DNA of 64,000 nucleotides. It comes from Gammaproteobacteria bacterium (lineage in GTDB: Bacteria; Pseudomonadota; Gammaproteobacteria; JAJPIJ01). The stretch is taken from assembly GCA_022071965.1 (NCBI GenBank), contig JAJVIQ010000009.1, positions 1-64,000 on the forward strand, read 5' to 3'. The notes beneath the pieces are model-generated. The model did no database searches. It saw only the letters and a list, made by a program, of their open reading frames with translations, and was not told the origin of the DNA. Positions 47,156 to 54,975 of the stretch are shown here, piece by piece (position 1 is the first letter of the stretch; each line of letters starts with the position of its first letter). A program made the translations under genes and the position numbers.

Positions 47156-47995
47156 ATGCGGCTCACCGTCAGCGATCACAGTCGCGATTTCTCCGGAATG
47201 CGCTACGTCTACCCGGTGATCTCCCGCCGCGCGGGCGGCGTCTCCGTGGGCGTCAACCTCAATCCGAACAACGCCTGCAACTGGCGCTGTGTCTACTGCC
47301 AGGTGCCCGGCCTGCGGCGGGGCGACGCCCCGGCCGTGGACCTCGGCCTGCTGCGCGCCGAGCTCGAGGATTTCCTGCGCGAGCTGCAGGAGGGCGAGTT
47401 CATGCGGCGCCATGTGCCGGAGGACGCGCGCCGGATCGTCGATGTCGCGCTCGCCGGCAACGGCGAACCGACCAGCGCCCGGGATTTTCCCGACGTGATC
47501 GCGGTGGCCGCCGACGCGTTGCGCGCCCGCGGGCTGGAGCGGCAGCTCATGCTGCGCCTCATCACCAACGGCAGCCGGGCGGGGCGCGCAGCGGTCCAGG
47601 AGGGGATCCGCCGCATGGGTGCGGGTCGTGGCGAGGTCTGGTTCAAGGTCGATGCCGGATCGCCGGCGGCGAGGCGGCGCATCAACAGCGTCGTCATGAA
47701 GACCGAGGCCGTGGTCCGGAATCTGCGGACCGTGGCCGCCCTGTGTCCGACGTGGGTGCAGACCTGCGCCTTCGGCCGGGAGGGCCGGGTTCCCCTGGCC
47801 GAGGATCTGCCCGCCTACCTCGAACTGCTCCGGGCCGTCGGGCCGGAGCGTCTGCAGGGTCTCCACCTCTACAGTCTCGCGCGCCCGTCCCTGCAGCCGG
47901 AGGCGCCGGCCCTGCGGCGGCTGTCGAGCGAGGAGCTGCAGGCCATTGCCGGGCCGATACGCGAGCTGGGCCTGACCGTAATCGTCAATCCCTGA
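47156..47995 (+). CDS. Radical SAM protein
   Basis: The 279-residue protein has the radical SAM [4Fe-4S] motif CNWRCVYC (NNACNWRCVYCQVPG), followed by LAGNGEPTSARDFPD and the C-terminal VGPERLQGLHLYSLARP. It resembles the family of uncharacterised wybutosine-like/COG0731 radical SAM proteins, whose substrate is not known. No auxiliary cluster motif was seen. It stands alone, divergent from the small lipoprotein gene. Confidence 0.85.
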   Translation: MRLTVSDHSRDFSGMRYVYPVISRRAGGVSVGVNLNPNNACNWRCVYCQVPGLRRGDAPAVDLGLLRAELEDFLRELQEGEFMRRHVPEDARRIVDVALAGNGEPTSARDFPDVIAVAADALRARGLERQLMLRLITNGSRAGRAAVQEGIRRMGAGRGEVWFKVDAGSPAARRRINSVVMKTEAVVRNLRTVAALCPTWVQTCAFGREGRVPLAEDLPAYLELLRAVGPERLQGLHLYSLARPSLQPEAPALRRLSSEELQAIAGPIRELGLTVIVNP

Positions 47996-48097
47996 CCGCG
48001 TGATGGCGGGCGCGCCGACCACCGGGCGGAGCGTGTTCAGCCTTGACGAGGCACCGGCGTGTAACGTTCTGGCCGTTCCCGGCCCGGACGCCAGACC

Positions 48098-48676
48098 TCA
48101 AGGCTCGGCCTCGTAGTAGAGCCAGCACATCGCATCGAAGGGTGCATTGCCCTTCGATCTGGCCTGCGGAGCGTATCGCTCCGCGGGCCCGACCAGCACC
48201 TTCTCCACGCTCACGTTGCGCAATGCCCATCCGGGAAGCAGCGTCCGCAACCGTTCGTCGGCGCGCAGAAGTTCGGCGACAAACGCATTGATGCCCCCCT
48301 CGCCGCCGCGCAATCGCTGATGCCGCTCATCCCAGCGCGGCGACCTCAGCGCCGCGTCGACCAGCCCGGCGCTGAGCCAGGGATATTCCTCCACACGGCC
48401 CATGAACAGGCCGAACGCGCCGGCTGGCGGGTCGCCCAGCGCCCGCGGCAGCATGGTGCCGAGCGCCACGCGGGTGGAATCGAGACCGAGCCTGCAGGCC
48501 GGCCGCAGGCGGAGGCTCGGCTGCCGATCCGAGGGCAGGGATTCGAGCGCGACCTCGCACTCGCGGGCCGCATGACGCAGGACGACCGGCTCGGCGACGC
48601 CCGAGCGATCCGCGAGCAGGATCGCGACAGCCATCGCGCCGGAGATCAGGCGCGGCGTGCGTCGCTTGCGGGACAT
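48098..48676 (-). CDS. Exported protein of unknown function
   Basis: The 192-residue product begins with a probable signal sequence (MSRKRRTPRLISGAMAVAILLADRSGVAEP) and a region with PLRALGDPPAGAFGLFMG-like motifs. The C-terminal half has the conserved-looking LLRADERLRTLLPGWALRNVSVEKVLVGPAERY. No family recognised by eye. It begins 14 bp after the Smr gene on the same strand and is probably co-transcribed with it. Confidence 0.72.
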   Translation of the reverse strand: MSRKRRTPRLISGAMAVAILLADRSGVAEPVVLRHAARECEVALESLPSDRQPSLRLRPACRLGLDSTRVALGTMLPRALGDPPAGAFGLFMGRVEEYPWLSAGLVDAALRSPRWDERHQRLRGGEGGINAFVAELLRADERLRTLLPGWALRNVSVEKVLVGPAERYAPQARSKGNAPFDAMCWLYYEAEP

Positions 48677-48689
48677 CGAACGCGGGGGC

Positions 48690-49238
48690 CTAGTCGTTCG
48701 CGCGCTTGAGCAGCACGTAGACCGCCCCTGTGCCGCCGTGCGCCGGGCGCGTGGAGCAGAAGGCGAGCACAGCGTCGATCTGGCGCAGCCAGTGATTGAC
48801 CTTTCCCTTGAGCACGGGCTGGCGGCCGTGCGAGCCGTAACCCTTGCCGTGCACGATGCGCACGCAGCGCCGGCCGTACGCCTGCGCGTCATGGATGAAG
48901 GCGGCGAGGGCGGCGCGAGCGTCGACCACCGTGCAGCCGTGCAGGTCCAGTTCGGCCTCCACGGCGTACTGCCCGCGACGCAGCTTGCGCATGACCGTGT
49001 GCTGGAGGCCCGGGCGGAAATAGACCAGCTCGTCGCCGGTCTCGATCTCGGCGCCGTCGAACAGCCCCGAGGCCATCTCGCGCAGCACCTGTCGTTCGTC
49101 GAGCAGGCGCTGCTGGGGTATGGGCGCGGGCCGCGCACGCGGGGGGTTGGCCAGATCGTGCGCGAGCGGACGCACCTCCCCGACCGTCTGCCGGAAGAGC
49201 AGGGCATCTTTGTCGCTGCCGGAGTCCTTGCGTTCCAT
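48690..49238 (-). CDS. Smr/MutS2-domain (YdaL-like) DNA-binding or nuclease protein
   Basis: The 182-residue protein has an N-terminal linker and a complete Smr domain at about 90-180: the nicking-like motifs AELDLHGCTVVDARAALAAFI, the GxHGKG-type RIVHGKGYGS and the loop LKGKVNHWLRQID. Smr domains bind branched DNA or RNA and some cleave it. It is the first gene of a two-gene unit with the exported protein, and lies downstream of the integron integrase. A possible -10 sits upstream around 49295 (minus). Confidence 0.9.
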   Translation of the reverse strand: MERKDSGSDKDALLFRQTVGEVRPLAHDLANPPRARPAPIPQQRLLDERQVLREMASGLFDGAEIETGDELVYFRPGLQHTVMRKLRRGQYAVEAELDLHGCTVVDARAALAAFIHDAQAYGRRCVRIVHGKGYGSHGRQPVLKGKVNHWLRQIDAVLAFCSTRPAHGGTGAVYVLLKRAND

Positions 49239-49323
49239 GTGCGCGTGCCGTCGATTCGGAGGGCGCGCGCCCCCCTTTCCTGATTGGTCAACAGATTATG
49301 CGGGGAGTTCGGCATAGAGAGAA

Positions 49324-49351
49324 GCGGACCGACCGCGTGCCGCCGGTCCGC
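49324..49351 (-). terminator. Hairpin downstream of intI
   Basis: GCGGACCG (49324-49331) pairs with CGGTCCGC (49344-49351) around a 12-nt loop, 126 bp after the intI stop. It may stop intI transcription before the smr gene; T-tract is absent. Confidence 0.4.
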
Positions 49352-49477
49352 CCGCCCGGGAGCTATGCGATGGGCCAAAGCGCCACTGGTTGCCATTCTT
49401 GGGCCTGGCGCACGTGCAGCTCCCTGACGCAAAGTATCCCCGGCGCCGTGGCGGCCGATGCTGCGCGCCCTGCGACA

Positions 49478-50851
49478 TCAGGCGAAGTCCGCGGGGCTGG
49501 TGACACTGACGCCGGGCCGGTTGAGGACGTGCGTGTAGATCATCGTCGTCGAGACGTCGGCGTGGCCGAGCAGCTCCTGCACGGTACGGATGTCGTAACC
49601 GGCCTCGAGCAGGTGGGTCGCAAACGAGTGTCGCAGCGTGTGGCTCGTGACCCGCTTGCGGATGCCCGCGCGCGCCGCGGCGTCCTTGATGGCCCGCTGC
49701 AGCGCCGTCTCGTGGAGGTGATGACGCCGAACCTTGCGGGATCGCGGATCTGCGGTGACCCGCGCCGACGGGAATACGTACTGCCACTCGAGCTCGCGCG
49801 GTGCGTTCGGATACTTGCGCGCAAGCGCGTCGGGCAGGAACACCTCGCCGTGACCGGCATCGAGATCGAGCCGATGCAGCGACTCCACGGCGGCGATCTG
49901 CGCCTGCAGCGCCTCGCGATACCGGCGCGGCAGCGGCACGACGCGATCCTTGCCGCCCTTGCCATCGCGGACGACGATCTTCGCGTACTCGAAGTCGACG
50001 TCGAGGACGCGCAGGCGCACGCACTCCATCAGCCGCATGCCCGTGCCATACATCAATCCCGCCATCAGGCCGAAGAGCTGATGCCAGATGGCGGCGAGCA
50101 GCCGAGTCGTCTCCTCCCGGCTGAGGACGGTCGGCAGGTGACGCGGCTTGCGCGCCGGCACCAGCTCGGAGAACTGCCCGAGATCACGGCCCAGGACCTG
50201 CCGGTAAAAGAACACCAGGGCGCACAGCGCCTGGGACTGGGTCTTTGCGGAGACCTGGCGGTGCAGCGCGAGATGATTCAGGTAGTCCTGCGCATGTCCT
50301 GCACCGAGTTCGCGCGGATCTCGATCGCCGTGGAAGCGCACGTAGCGATGAAACCACTGCACGTAGGCATGCTCGGTCCGGATCGAATAGGCGCGACGCC
50401 GGATCTCGGCAATCAACTGGTTCGTCAGCGTCCGCTCGGGATCGGCGTCTGGTTCGACGGCCTCGGGCCGCCGCGACACGGGAACCGGCATGTTGTGACG
50501 CGCCACCGTCGCGTGGCCGGTTTCGAGTTGCCTCGCCCCGTCCATCCAACAGGCCCAGTCGAAGGGATCTGCCCAGGGCGCTCGCAGCACGCCTCGAAAC
50601 AGCAGTTGCAGGGCATGAACCAGCTGTCGAAACTGCCACGCCTGCAGGGTCGAACTGCGGCCGGCCTTCTGGAGGAAGGCCGTCACTGTTTCCGGGCCGT
50701 GCTGCCCGAGTGGAAGGTCCTCGTGCGCGGCACAGTACTGCTCGATTCGACGGACGTACCAGCGCAGGGCGCGCTCGGGGACATTGGCGTTGCGGGCAAG
50801 ATCGATGAAGCGGTCCCAGCAACGGGACTCAGGCGCCTTTTCCATGGCCAT
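49478..50851 (-). CDS. intI: Integron integrase with extended N-terminus
   Basis: The 457-residue protein is a tyrosine recombinase of the IntI class. Catalytic Arg is in [19 protein letters not shown], the conserved Lys in [10 protein letters not shown], the His-x2-Arg in [16 protein letters not shown], His in [15 protein letters not shown] and the nucleophile Tyr in the same segment. The IntI-specific additional helix patch is visible in the region [17 protein letters not shown]. It is about 120 residues longer than typical IntI (about 320-340), the extra part lying at the N-terminus (residues 1-125). The ATG at 50851 has AAGGAG 6 nt upstream. It should cut attC single-stranded hairpins and attI. 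Confidence 0.94.
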   Translation of the reverse strand: MAMEKAPESRCWDRFIDLARNANVPERALRWYVRRIEQYCAAHEDLPLGQHGPETVTAFLQKAGRSSTLQAWQFRQLVHALQLLFRGVLRAPWADPFDWACWMDGARQLETGHATVARHNMPVPVSRRPEAVEPDADPERTLTNQLIAEIRRRAYSIRTEHAYVQWFHRYVRFHGDRDPRELGAGHAQDYLNHLALHRQVSAKTQSQALCALVFFYRQVLGRDLGQFSELVPARKPRHLPTVLSREETTRLLAAIWHQLFGLMAGLMYGTGMRLMECVRLRVLDVDFEYAKIVVRDGKGGKDRVVPLPRRYREALQAQIAAVESLHRLDLDAGHGEVFLPDALARKYPNAPRELEWQYVFPSARVTADPRSRKVRRHHLHETALQRAIKDAAARAGIRKRVTSHTLRHSFATHLLEAGYDIRTVQELLGHADVSTTMIYTHVLNRPGVSVTSPADFA

Positions 50852-50869
50852 TTGAGATCTCCTTGATTG

Positions 50870-50899
50870 TTGACTACCCTGTCAAAATCGGCAGTTATC
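50870..50899 (+). promoter_or_regulatory. Candidate cassette promoter (Pc)
   Basis: TTGACT (50870-50875), 18-bp spacer and GTTATC (50894-50899) form a plausible -35/-10 pair pointing at the first cassette. The pair overlaps the LexA-like box, so cassette expression and intI may be coupled to the SOS response. AGTTAT with 17-bp spacing is an alternative -10. Confidence 0.35.
50879..50894. promoter_or_regulatory. LexA-like box upstream of intI
   Basis: CTGTCAAAATCGGCAG matches CTG-N10-CAG, the core of the LexA consensus (CTGT-N8-ACAG) with one mismatch (GCAG). It lies 28 bp upstream of the intI start. Many integron integrases are LexA-controlled, which is known for class 1 integrons and Vibrio. 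Confidence 0.55.
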
Positions 50900-51004
50900 G
50901 TAGTAAACGGGACCCGCCGGAGCAAGGATTATGCAGAGTCTGTCTAGCCCAATAATTCCTGTCAGCCGTCTATTTCACTGTTATGTTCTATTCGGAGTTG
51001 ATGC
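50899..51004 (+). other. Probable attI region (exact core not resolved)
   Basis: The insertion site must lie between intI and cassette 1. No strict GTTRRRY core was found; GTTATGT and GTTGATG-like sequences are closest. The region is less GC-rich than flanking DNA. Confidence 0.35.
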
Positions 51005-51703
51005 GTGAGAGGTAACGTCATCTCGTACATTGAGATGTGCCAGAAGGAAGGCACAAGCCTACAGCGTGGCATGAACTTCCGGTTGAAGGGGCGACACTCA
51101 GTCATCCTTATGTCCGTTCGCCCAAACTCCCCGTATCGTGACGAGGTGCAAGAGGAAGGAGCCGTGCTCATTTACGAAGGACATGACGAGCCGAAACGGA
51201 AGGGGATCTCTGACCCAAAATCGCTCGATCAACCAGAAAGGCAACTTGGCGGCACTCTGACGGAAAACGGGAAATTCCATCAGGCTGCGCAGCAGTTTAA
51301 GGCGGGAAAGAAAGGGCCGGATATTGTTCAGGTCTACGAAAAGATCAAAGCAGGCATTTGGACTGATAACGGGTTCTTTCACTTGGTGGATTCTTGGGTC
51401 GAGAACGACGGTATCAGAAACGTATTCAAGTTCAAACTCGTGGCAGTTGAAAGCGTGTCGGACGAATCGGCGGCAGAGGAAAATGCCGAACGTCTGATCG
51501 AGCGTAGCCGAATAATTCCCACTAGCGTCAAGCTGGAAGTGTGGGCGCGTGATGGTGGGAAGTGCGTGACATGTGGTGCGACCGATGAGCTCCACTTCGA
51601 TCACATTCTTCCATTTTCAAAGGGTGGTACATCACTGAAGGCTAAAAATGTGCAGTTGCTGTGCGCGCGTCACAATCTAAGCAAGAGTGCGAAGATTCAA
51701 TGA
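51005..51703 (+). CDS. Cassette 1: SRA-like domain plus HNH nuclease
   Basis: The 232-residue protein has an N-terminal domain (about 15-155) reading like an SRA/YDG fold: a loop with RPNSPYRDEVQEEGAVLIYEGHD, then NGKFHQAAQQFKAGKKGPDIVQVYEKI and GFFHLVDSWVENDGIRNVFKFKLVAVE. A complete C-terminal HNH domain follows at about 180-232: VWARDGGKCVTCGATDELHFDHILPFSKGG and NVQLLCARHNLSK, with two CxxC-like knuckles and His-Asn-His. SRA-HNH proteins cut DNA carrying modified cytosine, so this may defend against phage; the SRA call is by eye. Start is GTG with GGAG upstream. GC is lower than the flanks. Confidence 0.75.
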   Translation: MRGNVISYIEMCQKEGTSLQRGMNFRLKGRHSVILMSVRPNSPYRDEVQEEGAVLIYEGHDEPKRKGISDPKSLDQPERQLGGTLTENGKFHQAAQQFKAGKKGPDIVQVYEKIKAGIWTDNGFFHLVDSWVENDGIRNVFKFKLVAVESVSDESAAEENAERLIERSRIIPTSVKLEVWARDGGKCVTCGATDELHFDHILPFSKGGTSLKAKNVQLLCARHNLSKSAKIQ

Positions 51704-51710
51704 AGAACGA

Positions 51711-51770
51711 ACATAACCAGCCGCTGAACCGGACGCTCCTGACGCCGCGCCGGTTAGCGGTGCGTTAGCA
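51711..51770 (+). repeat. attC1 (about 60 bp)
   Basis: The core reads CCGCTGAACCGG...CCGGTTAGCGG, a stem with one extrahelical base, flanked by ATAAC and GTTAGCA. The right core departs from strict GTTRRRY at one base. Confidence 0.7.
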
Positions 51771-51787
51771 CTCTCTAGGACGCGCCC

Positions 51788-52279
51788 ATGGAACTTTTCT
51801 GCTTCGCCTCGCGCAATCTGAGGAATATCGAGCTCGGTGTCCGACACCAGATGTGGGCCGTGGCGACCCTCTCGAACCTCAGCTCTAGGGCGGCCCGCGC
51901 GCGAAAAGCTGAAAAGTATTTGCACCCTGGCGCGGTCGGTTTGCTCTACTGCAACCCTAGACACGCCTTCACCGTCCCGTTCATCGTCCGGTCGGAGGCC
52001 GACCAAACGAAGATCGTCACTGATATCTGGCCCGAACCGTGGTGTTTACCGTTCAAGATCGAGCCACTTGGCGGGCCTTCTCGCATGGTTTCCGCTGACG
52101 ACGCGAAAAAGAGATGGCCGGTTGTGCGCGACCGCCTTGGTCCACGAGGCGGCGTAAGTGCGGCAATGAACATCACCGGAACCACCGTATTCGTCCCCGT
52201 GGTCATCACACCTGAAGACTGGGAGATCATCTGCAGTGACCTCGCGGACCGAGGTGTGCTAACAACCGCATGCACCTGA
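51788..52279 (+). CDS. Cassette 2: PUA/EVE-like domain protein (tentative)
   Basis: The 163-residue product reads MELFCFASRNLRNIELGVRHQMWAVATLS... and contains LHPGAVGLLYCNPRHAFTVPFIVRSE, DIWPEPWCLPFKIEPLGG and DAKKRWPVVRDRLG, a strand order and spacing like EVE/PUA folds (a positioned Trp and basic residues). The family cannot be assigned with certainty. EVE domains bind modified bases and are known partners of modification-dependent restriction, which would fit beside cassette 1. The last codons overlap attC2. No signal peptide or membrane segment. Confidence 0.5.
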   Translation: MELFCFASRNLRNIELGVRHQMWAVATLSNLSSRAARARKAEKYLHPGAVGLLYCNPRHAFTVPFIVRSEADQTKIVTDIWPEPWCLPFKIEPLGGPSRMVSADDAKKRWPVVRDRLGPRGGVSAAMNITGTTVFVPVVITPEDWEIICSDLADRGVLTTACT

Positions 52280-52334
52280 CCGGCTACAGCGGGCTTCGCC
52301 CGCTTCCGCCGGCAGGTGATGCGGAGCGTTAGGT
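52257..52334 (+). repeat. attC2 (about 78 bp)
   Basis: Core GTTAGGT at 52328-52334; the body has CCGCATGCACCTG pairing with CAGGTGATGCGG plus an inner stem AGCGGGCTTCGCCCGCT. The stop codon of cassette 2 lies inside it. Confidence 0.85.
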
Positions 52335-52346
52335 TGCTCGGAGAGT

Positions 52347-52808
52347 ATGAGCGTGAAGTCGAAGATTCTATATATCGACATGGACAATGTGCTTGTCGAT
52401 TTTCCATCGGGAATCGCACAACTTCCTCAGCATGTCGTAGAACAATTTGAGGATAGGCTGGATGAGGTTCCGGGAATCTTCTCTCTTATGAGTCCAATGC
52501 CGGGTGCCGTCGAGTCGTTTAAGGAGCTTGCCAGCCTGTACGATACGTACATCCTTTCTACTGCGCCATGGGAGAACCCTAGCGCGTGGTCAGATAAGCT
52601 GTTGTGGGTGAAGCGCCACCTCGGAGAGCCGGCGTATAAGCGGTTGATTCTTTCGCACCACAAGAATCTCAATGATGGCCATTATCTGGTAGATGACCGG
52701 ACCAAGAATGGGGCAGATCGGTTCAGAGGCGAGCACATTCATTTCGGCACACACAAATTTCCAAACTGGGCCTCGGTGGTTGCTTACCTTAAGTGCGGAG
52801 CAACCTAA
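52347..52808 (+). CDS. Cassette 3: 5'(3')-deoxyribonucleotidase-like HAD protein
   Basis: The 153-residue protein starts with KSKILYIDMDNVLVDF, motif I of the NT5C-type HAD family with Asn in place of the usual Gly. It then has YDTYILSTAPWENPSAWSDKLLWVKRHLG, KRLILSHHKNL with the motif III Lys replaced, and YLVDDRTKNGADRF as motif IV. These enzymes remove phosphate from (deoxy)nucleoside monophosphates. The cap is short. It is a compact cassette; its stop (TAA) lies inside the start of attC3. The role as nucleotide-depleting defence is possible but not shown. Confidence 0.78.
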   Translation: MSVKSKILYIDMDNVLVDFPSGIAQLPQHVVEQFEDRLDEVPGIFSLMSPMPGAVESFKELASLYDTYILSTAPWENPSAWSDKLLWVKRHLGEPAYKRLILSHHKNLNDGHYLVDDRTKNGADRFRGEHIHFGTHKFPNWASVVAYLKCGAT

Positions 52809-52860
52809 CAATTCGCTGCAGCGGACGCGGTGCCCGCGCCGCTGAGCTCAAGCGTTAGAC
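52803..52860 (+). repeat. attC3 (about 58 bp)
   Basis: ACCTAAC (52803-52809) and GTTAGAC (52854-52860) are the R''- and R'-type cores; the hairpin stem pairs GCTGCAGCGGACGCGG with CCGCGCCGCTGAGC. Confidence 0.88.
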
Positions 52861-52888
52861 GGCACATGATATTGAGGACCACGGTCGC

Positions 52889-54409
52889 ATGAGGCAGCTC
52901 GCAAGCTACTCTCTCGAAGCGCCAGCTTCTGACGACCTGTCGGGGGCACGCGCTGCAGGCGTCATTGACCGAATTGAGAGCTGGCTCCGGTCGAAAGGGA
53001 GCCTCGCTGATGATGGTCAGTCGGTCGTCCTATCCGATGGTCGCGTCGCAAGAATAGACCGCGTCGTGCTGAAGAGTTCACGTGGTCAGATCACGGAACT
53101 TGTCGTGACGGAACCGAGGGCCGACGGCTGGTTTCGGACAGCCATCGCGGTTGCGGAGTCTGCGGGTACCGTCGCGATCTCGGTTGGTTTGAGCGCGGCT
53201 GCTACCGCGCTCGCACCGGTTTATGTCGATGTCCGGTGTCCCAGGCTTGTCCGCGACCTCCTCTCGCCCCCGTCGGCGTGGCACTACCAAGGAACACCGG
53301 TTGCGTCCTCTCCCATAGATTACAAGGGCGAGGCTGGGGGAGACGGATTCATCGCACTCGCGCGGGATTCAGCGCGATCGGTCCCGATCGTCGCCGTATC
53401 AGACGAGTACGGCTCCGTCCTCCACCCGGGAATTGTCGAACACCTTGCGGGCGACTTGGCAGGGCTTGCCGTTGTAGCCCGCCTCGACCCGCAGGCATCG
53501 TGGCGCGTGACACGCCGAAAGGGCAAGGAGTGGTCTTGCTACAGCGGTGCGATCCGACTGTTCTGGCCCCAAATTGCGGATGGCGATTCACCGTATCGGC
53601 ATCCACTTTGGACGCCAACTCGTCTGCTCGGCTCGATGCCCGACACGGAGACGGCGGCGGAGCGGATTCGCCGCGAGCTCCGGCGTCGCATCCTCGGTCA
53701 ATCTGCCTTCGCCGTCTCAGATCCGCCCCTCCTTCCGACGCTCCACCGTGCCGCAAGGGAAGAGGAACTCTCGGCGCTTCGTGCCAAGGCAACAGCTGAC
53801 GCCGACTACAAGGCGCTCGCGGAAGAGTACTTTGAAGCGGCAACCAAAGCCAACGAGATAATCGCGGAACGCGACGATGAGATCGAAGAGCTTCGGGCAA
53901 AGGTCAGAGGTCTACAGTACGCATTGCAATCGAAACGCGAGGAACACGAAGAGATCGAACCTGACACTGAGACACCTCCCTCGACCGTCGAGGATGCCGT
54001 GTTGATCGCGATGGAGGAACTTAGTGACGACCTCGTGTTCGGCGGTGCGGTGACTGACGGCATCAGCACTGTCGCGCAGGATGCGGGACCACCAGCAAAG
54101 GTCTTGAGCTACCTGCGAGTGCTTCGCGACTTCACTCGCGCTCGCAGGAAAGGCGCCCTCGGGGCGACCGCGGTCAAATGGCTCCAGGACCGCGGGGCCA
54201 TTGCGTCGGCGGAGTCGGAGACCGTTAGGAACTCCGCGAAAGAACAACAAGCTCGAACGTGGGACTACGGCAATGGTGAGCGGCATACGTTTGACCTTCA
54301 TCTAAAGCCGTCGGACGCTACCGCACCGGATCGATGCGTGCGCATCTACTTCGAGTACGATGAGACCCGTCAGAAGACTGTCGTCGGTTGGATTGGACGA
54401 CACCCTTGA
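52889..54409 (+). CDS. Cassette 4: large coiled-coil protein of unknown function
   Basis: The 506-residue protein is unusually large for a cassette. An N-terminal region (about 1-270) has few recognisable motifs. A clear coiled coil lies at about 280-350 (EELSALRAKATADADYKALAEEYFEAA; EIIAERDDEIEELRAKVRGLQYALQSK). A C-terminal domain of about 60 residues (about 445-506) reads RTWDYGNGERHTFDLHLKP then CVRIYFEYDETRQKTVVGWIGRHP, a strand-strand-helix-strand pattern like small toxin or nuclease modules and ending in a Gly-His tail. No ATPase motif, signal peptide or membrane helix was seen. Function not identified; a defence role is inference. Confidence 0.6.
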   Translation: MRQLASYSLEAPASDDLSGARAAGVIDRIESWLRSKGSLADDGQSVVLSDGRVARIDRVVLKSSRGQITELVVTEPRADGWFRTAIAVAESAGTVAISVGLSAAATALAPVYVDVRCPRLVRDLLSPPSAWHYQGTPVASSPIDYKGEAGGDGFIALARDSARSVPIVAVSDEYGSVLHPGIVEHLAGDLAGLAVVARLDPQASWRVTRRKGKEWSCYSGAIRLFWPQIADGDSPYRHPLWTPTRLLGSMPDTETAAERIRRELRRRILGQSAFAVSDPPLLPTLHRAAREEELSALRAKATADADYKALAEEYFEAATKANEIIAERDDEIEELRAKVRGLQYALQSKREEHEEIEPDTETPPSTVEDAVLIAMEELSDDLVFGGAVTDGISTVAQDAGPPAKVLSYLRVLRDFTRARRKGALGATAVKWLQDRGAIASAESETVRNSAKEQQARTWDYGNGERHTFDLHLKPSDATAPDRCVRIYFEYDETRQKTVVGWIGRHP

Positions 54410-54438
54410 TCGCCTTGCGAGGGAATCGTAGCCGTGCC

Positions 54439-54498
54439 GTCTAACAACAGCATGCAGCTGACGGCGCTTCGCGCCGCAGCTGATGCTGGGCGTTGGGC
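54439..54498 (+). repeat. attC4 (60 bp)
   Basis: GTCTAAC (54439-54445) to GTTGGGC (54492-54498). Inner stem CAGCATGCAGCTGACGGC pairs with GCCGCAGCTGATGCTG around CGCTTCGC. Nearly the same sequence as attC6. Confidence 0.92.
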
Positions 54499-54513
54499 AC
54501 CTGGAGCAGTGAG

Positions 54514-54975
54514 ATGGTTGATCGCCTGACAGTAGATGAGTTCTTTGACGCGATGAGGCGGCAAATGATCACGCCGCTTGTAGATACCCCGACTGCAAGG
54601 CGCGCCGTAGCAGGAAATGTGCGAGCACTCTGTTCCGGTTACAAGATTAGAGATCGCTGGCCCGTTCTAGATTTGGAATCTGCCTACGAAGGCTACTTGA
54701 ATGCGCAGGACAACTTGCTGGAGCTGCATAGCGCTGGCTATAGAGGCACTATCAACCTCCGCGGCTATGATGACCACTATGATCTTGACGAGTGGTTCGG
54801 TGACTTTACAACTCAATGGCTCCTAATAGACACGCCTTCGGTGCGGCGGCGAATGCTCTCGCTATTGGGGCCAGGATCAAGGTGGCGTTCCCCACAACTT
54901 TATGAAGATTCGTCATTTCCACGTGATCTCCGAGGCGTTCGGTCCCATACGATTTGGTTGAGGATAAACCAATGA
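54514..54975 (+). CDS. Cassette 5, first gene: protein of unknown function
   Basis: The 153-residue product (MVDRLTVDEFFDAMRRQ...) has a helical N-terminus, DLESAYEGYLNAQDNLLELHSAGYRG and YDDHYDLDEWFGDFTTQWLLID. No family recognised; it is acidic and cytoplasmic. Its stop overlaps the start of the DUF2269 gene (ATGA), so both are read from one cassette mRNA. The C-terminus may have been altered at the junction. Confidence 0.65.
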   Translation: MVDRLTVDEFFDAMRRQMITPLVDTPTARRAVAGNVRALCSGYKIRDRWPVLDLESAYEGYLNAQDNLLELHSAGYRGTINLRGYDDHYDLDEWFGDFTTQWLLIDTPSVRRRMLSLLGPGSRWRSPQLYEDSSFPRDLRGVRSHTIWLRINQ

